Source: Lentisphaeria bacterium (GTDB taxonomy: Bacteria; Verrucomicrobiota; Lentisphaeria; Victivallales; UBA1829). Taken from it: a stretch of 8,021 nucleotides of DNA. Where the stretch lies: the NCBI GenBank assembly GCA_019408975.1, contig DXVA01000197.1, positions 1 to 8,021 of the forward strand, read 5' to 3'. Made by a program: the position numbers and the translations under genes. Below, piece by piece: positions 6,844-8,021 of this stretch. Below the pieces are notes generated by a model. That model saw only the letters and a list, made by a program, of their open reading frames with translations, was not told the origin of the DNA and did no database searches. Each line of letters opens with the position of its first letter. Position 1 is the stretch's first letter.

Positions 6844-8021
6844 TTACTCAACTTTTCCATTTTTGAAGTCATTATAATTTAATGTTTTCGCATTATTTAG
6901 ATTATTATTAAATAATGAAGACGGGGTGAATCCTGTTGAATATTTTACACCTGCAGCTTCAAGTCCTGCTTCTACAGGATCTGTACAATTATGTGTTAAC
7001 CAGTCATATGACTCATTCATGTCATTTTTTATTGCATCTTGCGCTAATTTATCGTGAAGACGATCTGTTTCCCACTTCTGAACTTTGTCATATTCTCCCT
7101 CACTTGATCTTCCATTATTCAATGCCGCAAGTGCATCTTTTGCTGTTTTATATGCAATATCTTTTTGGTTTCCGACGGTGTATCCTCCACCATCTCCACC
7201 AAAATTATATGCTTTGTAACCATCCGCTTCGTTTCCAACAATCACAGCAGAATGTCCTGTTGAGCTATCTGTGTCTATGACATGATAAATATCTCTTCCG
7301 AGCAGATCAATGGAACTCATAACCCAATTATTGACATATGCGAAATTATTCCAACCATCAGGATAACCAGCGGGATCGGCAGTCTGCCACTTGCCCTGAT
7401 CGGCGCGGTAGTTGCGAAAAAGGAATGCATAGCCGAGTTCGCCAATGTAAGGCTTTCCGGTGAAGAACGAGTTTTCAGTTAAGAGTGAAGATTTAAGAGA
7501 TTCTCCGAATGCAGTGAGATTGTTCGGCATGATTTTGTCGTCATCTTTGACACCTAAAGTTGTGCCGAGCATGTCGTTGAACAGGACTTTGTCATCCGCG
7601 AGAATCGGATTGCCGCCAGTCACGGCAGGCTCATTCACATAGCTGGTGCTGTTGCGCTGGATTAAGGCAAGACCATCCCACAGGAACTCCTCACTGGATT
7701 CAATACTCATACGGGCGGCAAGCTGACCATCAATATGATAGGTAAATGAACTCAATCTGCGACCGTTTTCCGTTACGGACTCGATTTTATCCAAGCCGAT
7801 ATAACTATAAACCTTATCCCCTTCTTTTACAAGTCGTCCGGCAGCGTCATATTCGTAATTTGTAACTTTTCCGTTGCATTCACTCGATACAAGCTGATTC
7901 GCTTTGTCGTATTTGTAAGTAGTCGTTTTCCCATGGATTGTCTTCTTCAAAATATTCCCCGCTGGGTCGTAGACATACTCCTCAATCGCATTTCCCTTAT
8001 CGTCATAGACTCCGAGAAGCT
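6844..8021 (-). CDS. RHS/YD-repeat polymorphic-toxin protein, C-terminal 391 residues (partial, N-terminus beyond window)
   Basis: The frame is open at the right edge and ends in TAA at 6844. A TTG at 7950 is not a real start, because the reading frame continues upstream through another YD repeat. Visible residues 1 to about 90 are YD repeats (YVYDPAGNIL, YKYDKANQL, YEYDAAGRL). Residues about 100-240 are the Rhs-associated core, with FLWDGLALI, NDMLGTTLGV, TAFGES, FFTGKPYIGELGY, NYRADQGKW and TADPAGYPDG (213-222). The core ends with SSIDLLG (235-241), where most Rhs proteins have DPLG. After that comes a variable tip of 150 residues (listed separately). In this family the tip is the toxic or effector part, released by cleavage at the core. 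Like the left RHS gene it probably belongs to a Sec-exported protein, but its N-terminus is not visible. Confidence 0.92.
   Translation of the reverse strand, partial: LLGVYDDKGNAIEEYVYDPAGNILKKTIHGKTTTYKYDKANQLVSSECNGKVTNYEYDAAGRLVKEGDKVYSYIGLDKIESVTENGRRLSSFTYHIDGQLAARMSIESSEEFLWDGLALIQRNSTSYVNEPAVTGGNPILADDKVLFNDMLGTTLGVKDDDKIMPNNLTAFGESLKSSLLTENSFFTGKPYIGELGYAFLFRNYRADQGKWQTADPAGYPDGWNNFAYVNNWVMSSIDLLGRDIYHVIDTDSSTGHSAVIVGNEADGYKAYNFGGDGGGYTVGNQKDIAYKTAKDALAALNNGRSSEGEYDKVQKWETDRLHDKLAQDAIKNDMNESYDWLTHNCTDPVEAGLEAAGVKYSTGFTPSSLFNNNLNNAKTLNYNDFKNGKVE
6847..7296 (-). other. C-terminal tip of the RHS protein: permuted papain-like / NlpC-P60-type domain
   Basis: This is a 150-residue domain after the core. 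It shows GHSAVIVG near its start (His codon at 7252-7254), YNFGGDGGGYTVG, a charged helical middle, and then YDWLTHNCTDPVEAGLEAAGV (Cys codon at 6985-6987). His first and Asn-Cys later is the order of permuted papain-like folds such as YiiX/LRAT-type NlpC/P60 relatives, in which Cys is the nucleophile and His the base. Such domains cleave peptide, amide or acyl bonds. A cell-wall peptide or lipid would be a plausible target, but the exact target is not visible. The domain is AT-richer (about 25-38% GC in sampled lines) than the core before it (about 40-55%). Confidence 0.6.

Overview
The window comes from a Gram-negative bacterium. It carries Sec-exported proteins, an O-antigen-ligase-type membrane protein, good Shine-Dalgarno sites (AGAAAGGA, AAGGA, AGAGGTGA) and a near-consensus sigma-70 promoter (TTGACG, 16 bp, TATAAT). 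Regular Shine-Dalgarno use and this promoter type argue against Bacteroidota. Lentisphaerota or another PVC-like gut or environmental lineage would fit, but that is a guess with no marker gene behind it. All seven supported genes lie on the minus strand, so the biological order runs from high to low coordinates.

Right part (8021-6179): the C-terminal end of an RHS/YD-repeat protein. It has YD repeats, an Rhs-associated core, and a variable C-terminal tip of about 150 residues whose His...Asn-Cys arrangement resembles a permuted papain-like (NlpC/P60-type) hydrolase. Two bases after its stop codon starts a protein with two membrane helices and a large periplasmic loop, and then a secreted protein of unknown family (6119-5403). 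Tip and both followers are AT-rich. This is the layout of a polymorphic toxin tip with one or two candidate immunity proteins.

Middle part (5366-2486): a GC-richer, tightly coupled three-gene unit. Two tandem paralogous secreted alpha/beta-hydrolases (GYSAG nucleophile elbow, shared FGGRN motif) are followed by a short O-antigen-ligase/polymerase-like (Wzy_C) membrane protein with an extra soluble C-terminal domain. Both junctions are ATGA stop/start overlaps, which suggests translational coupling. A role in modifying or attaching a surface glycan is inferred only from this neighbourhood.

Left part (2485-1): 195 bases of AT-rich non-coding DNA with a strong promoter and A-tracts, then the first 763 codons of a second RHS gene. 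It has a Sec signal peptide, an N-terminal RHS-type beta domain and many YD repeats. Its core and toxin tip lie outside the window. The locus is therefore a pair of same-direction RHS genes with five cargo genes between them. No RNA genes, CRISPR arrays, insertion sequences or tRNAs were seen.
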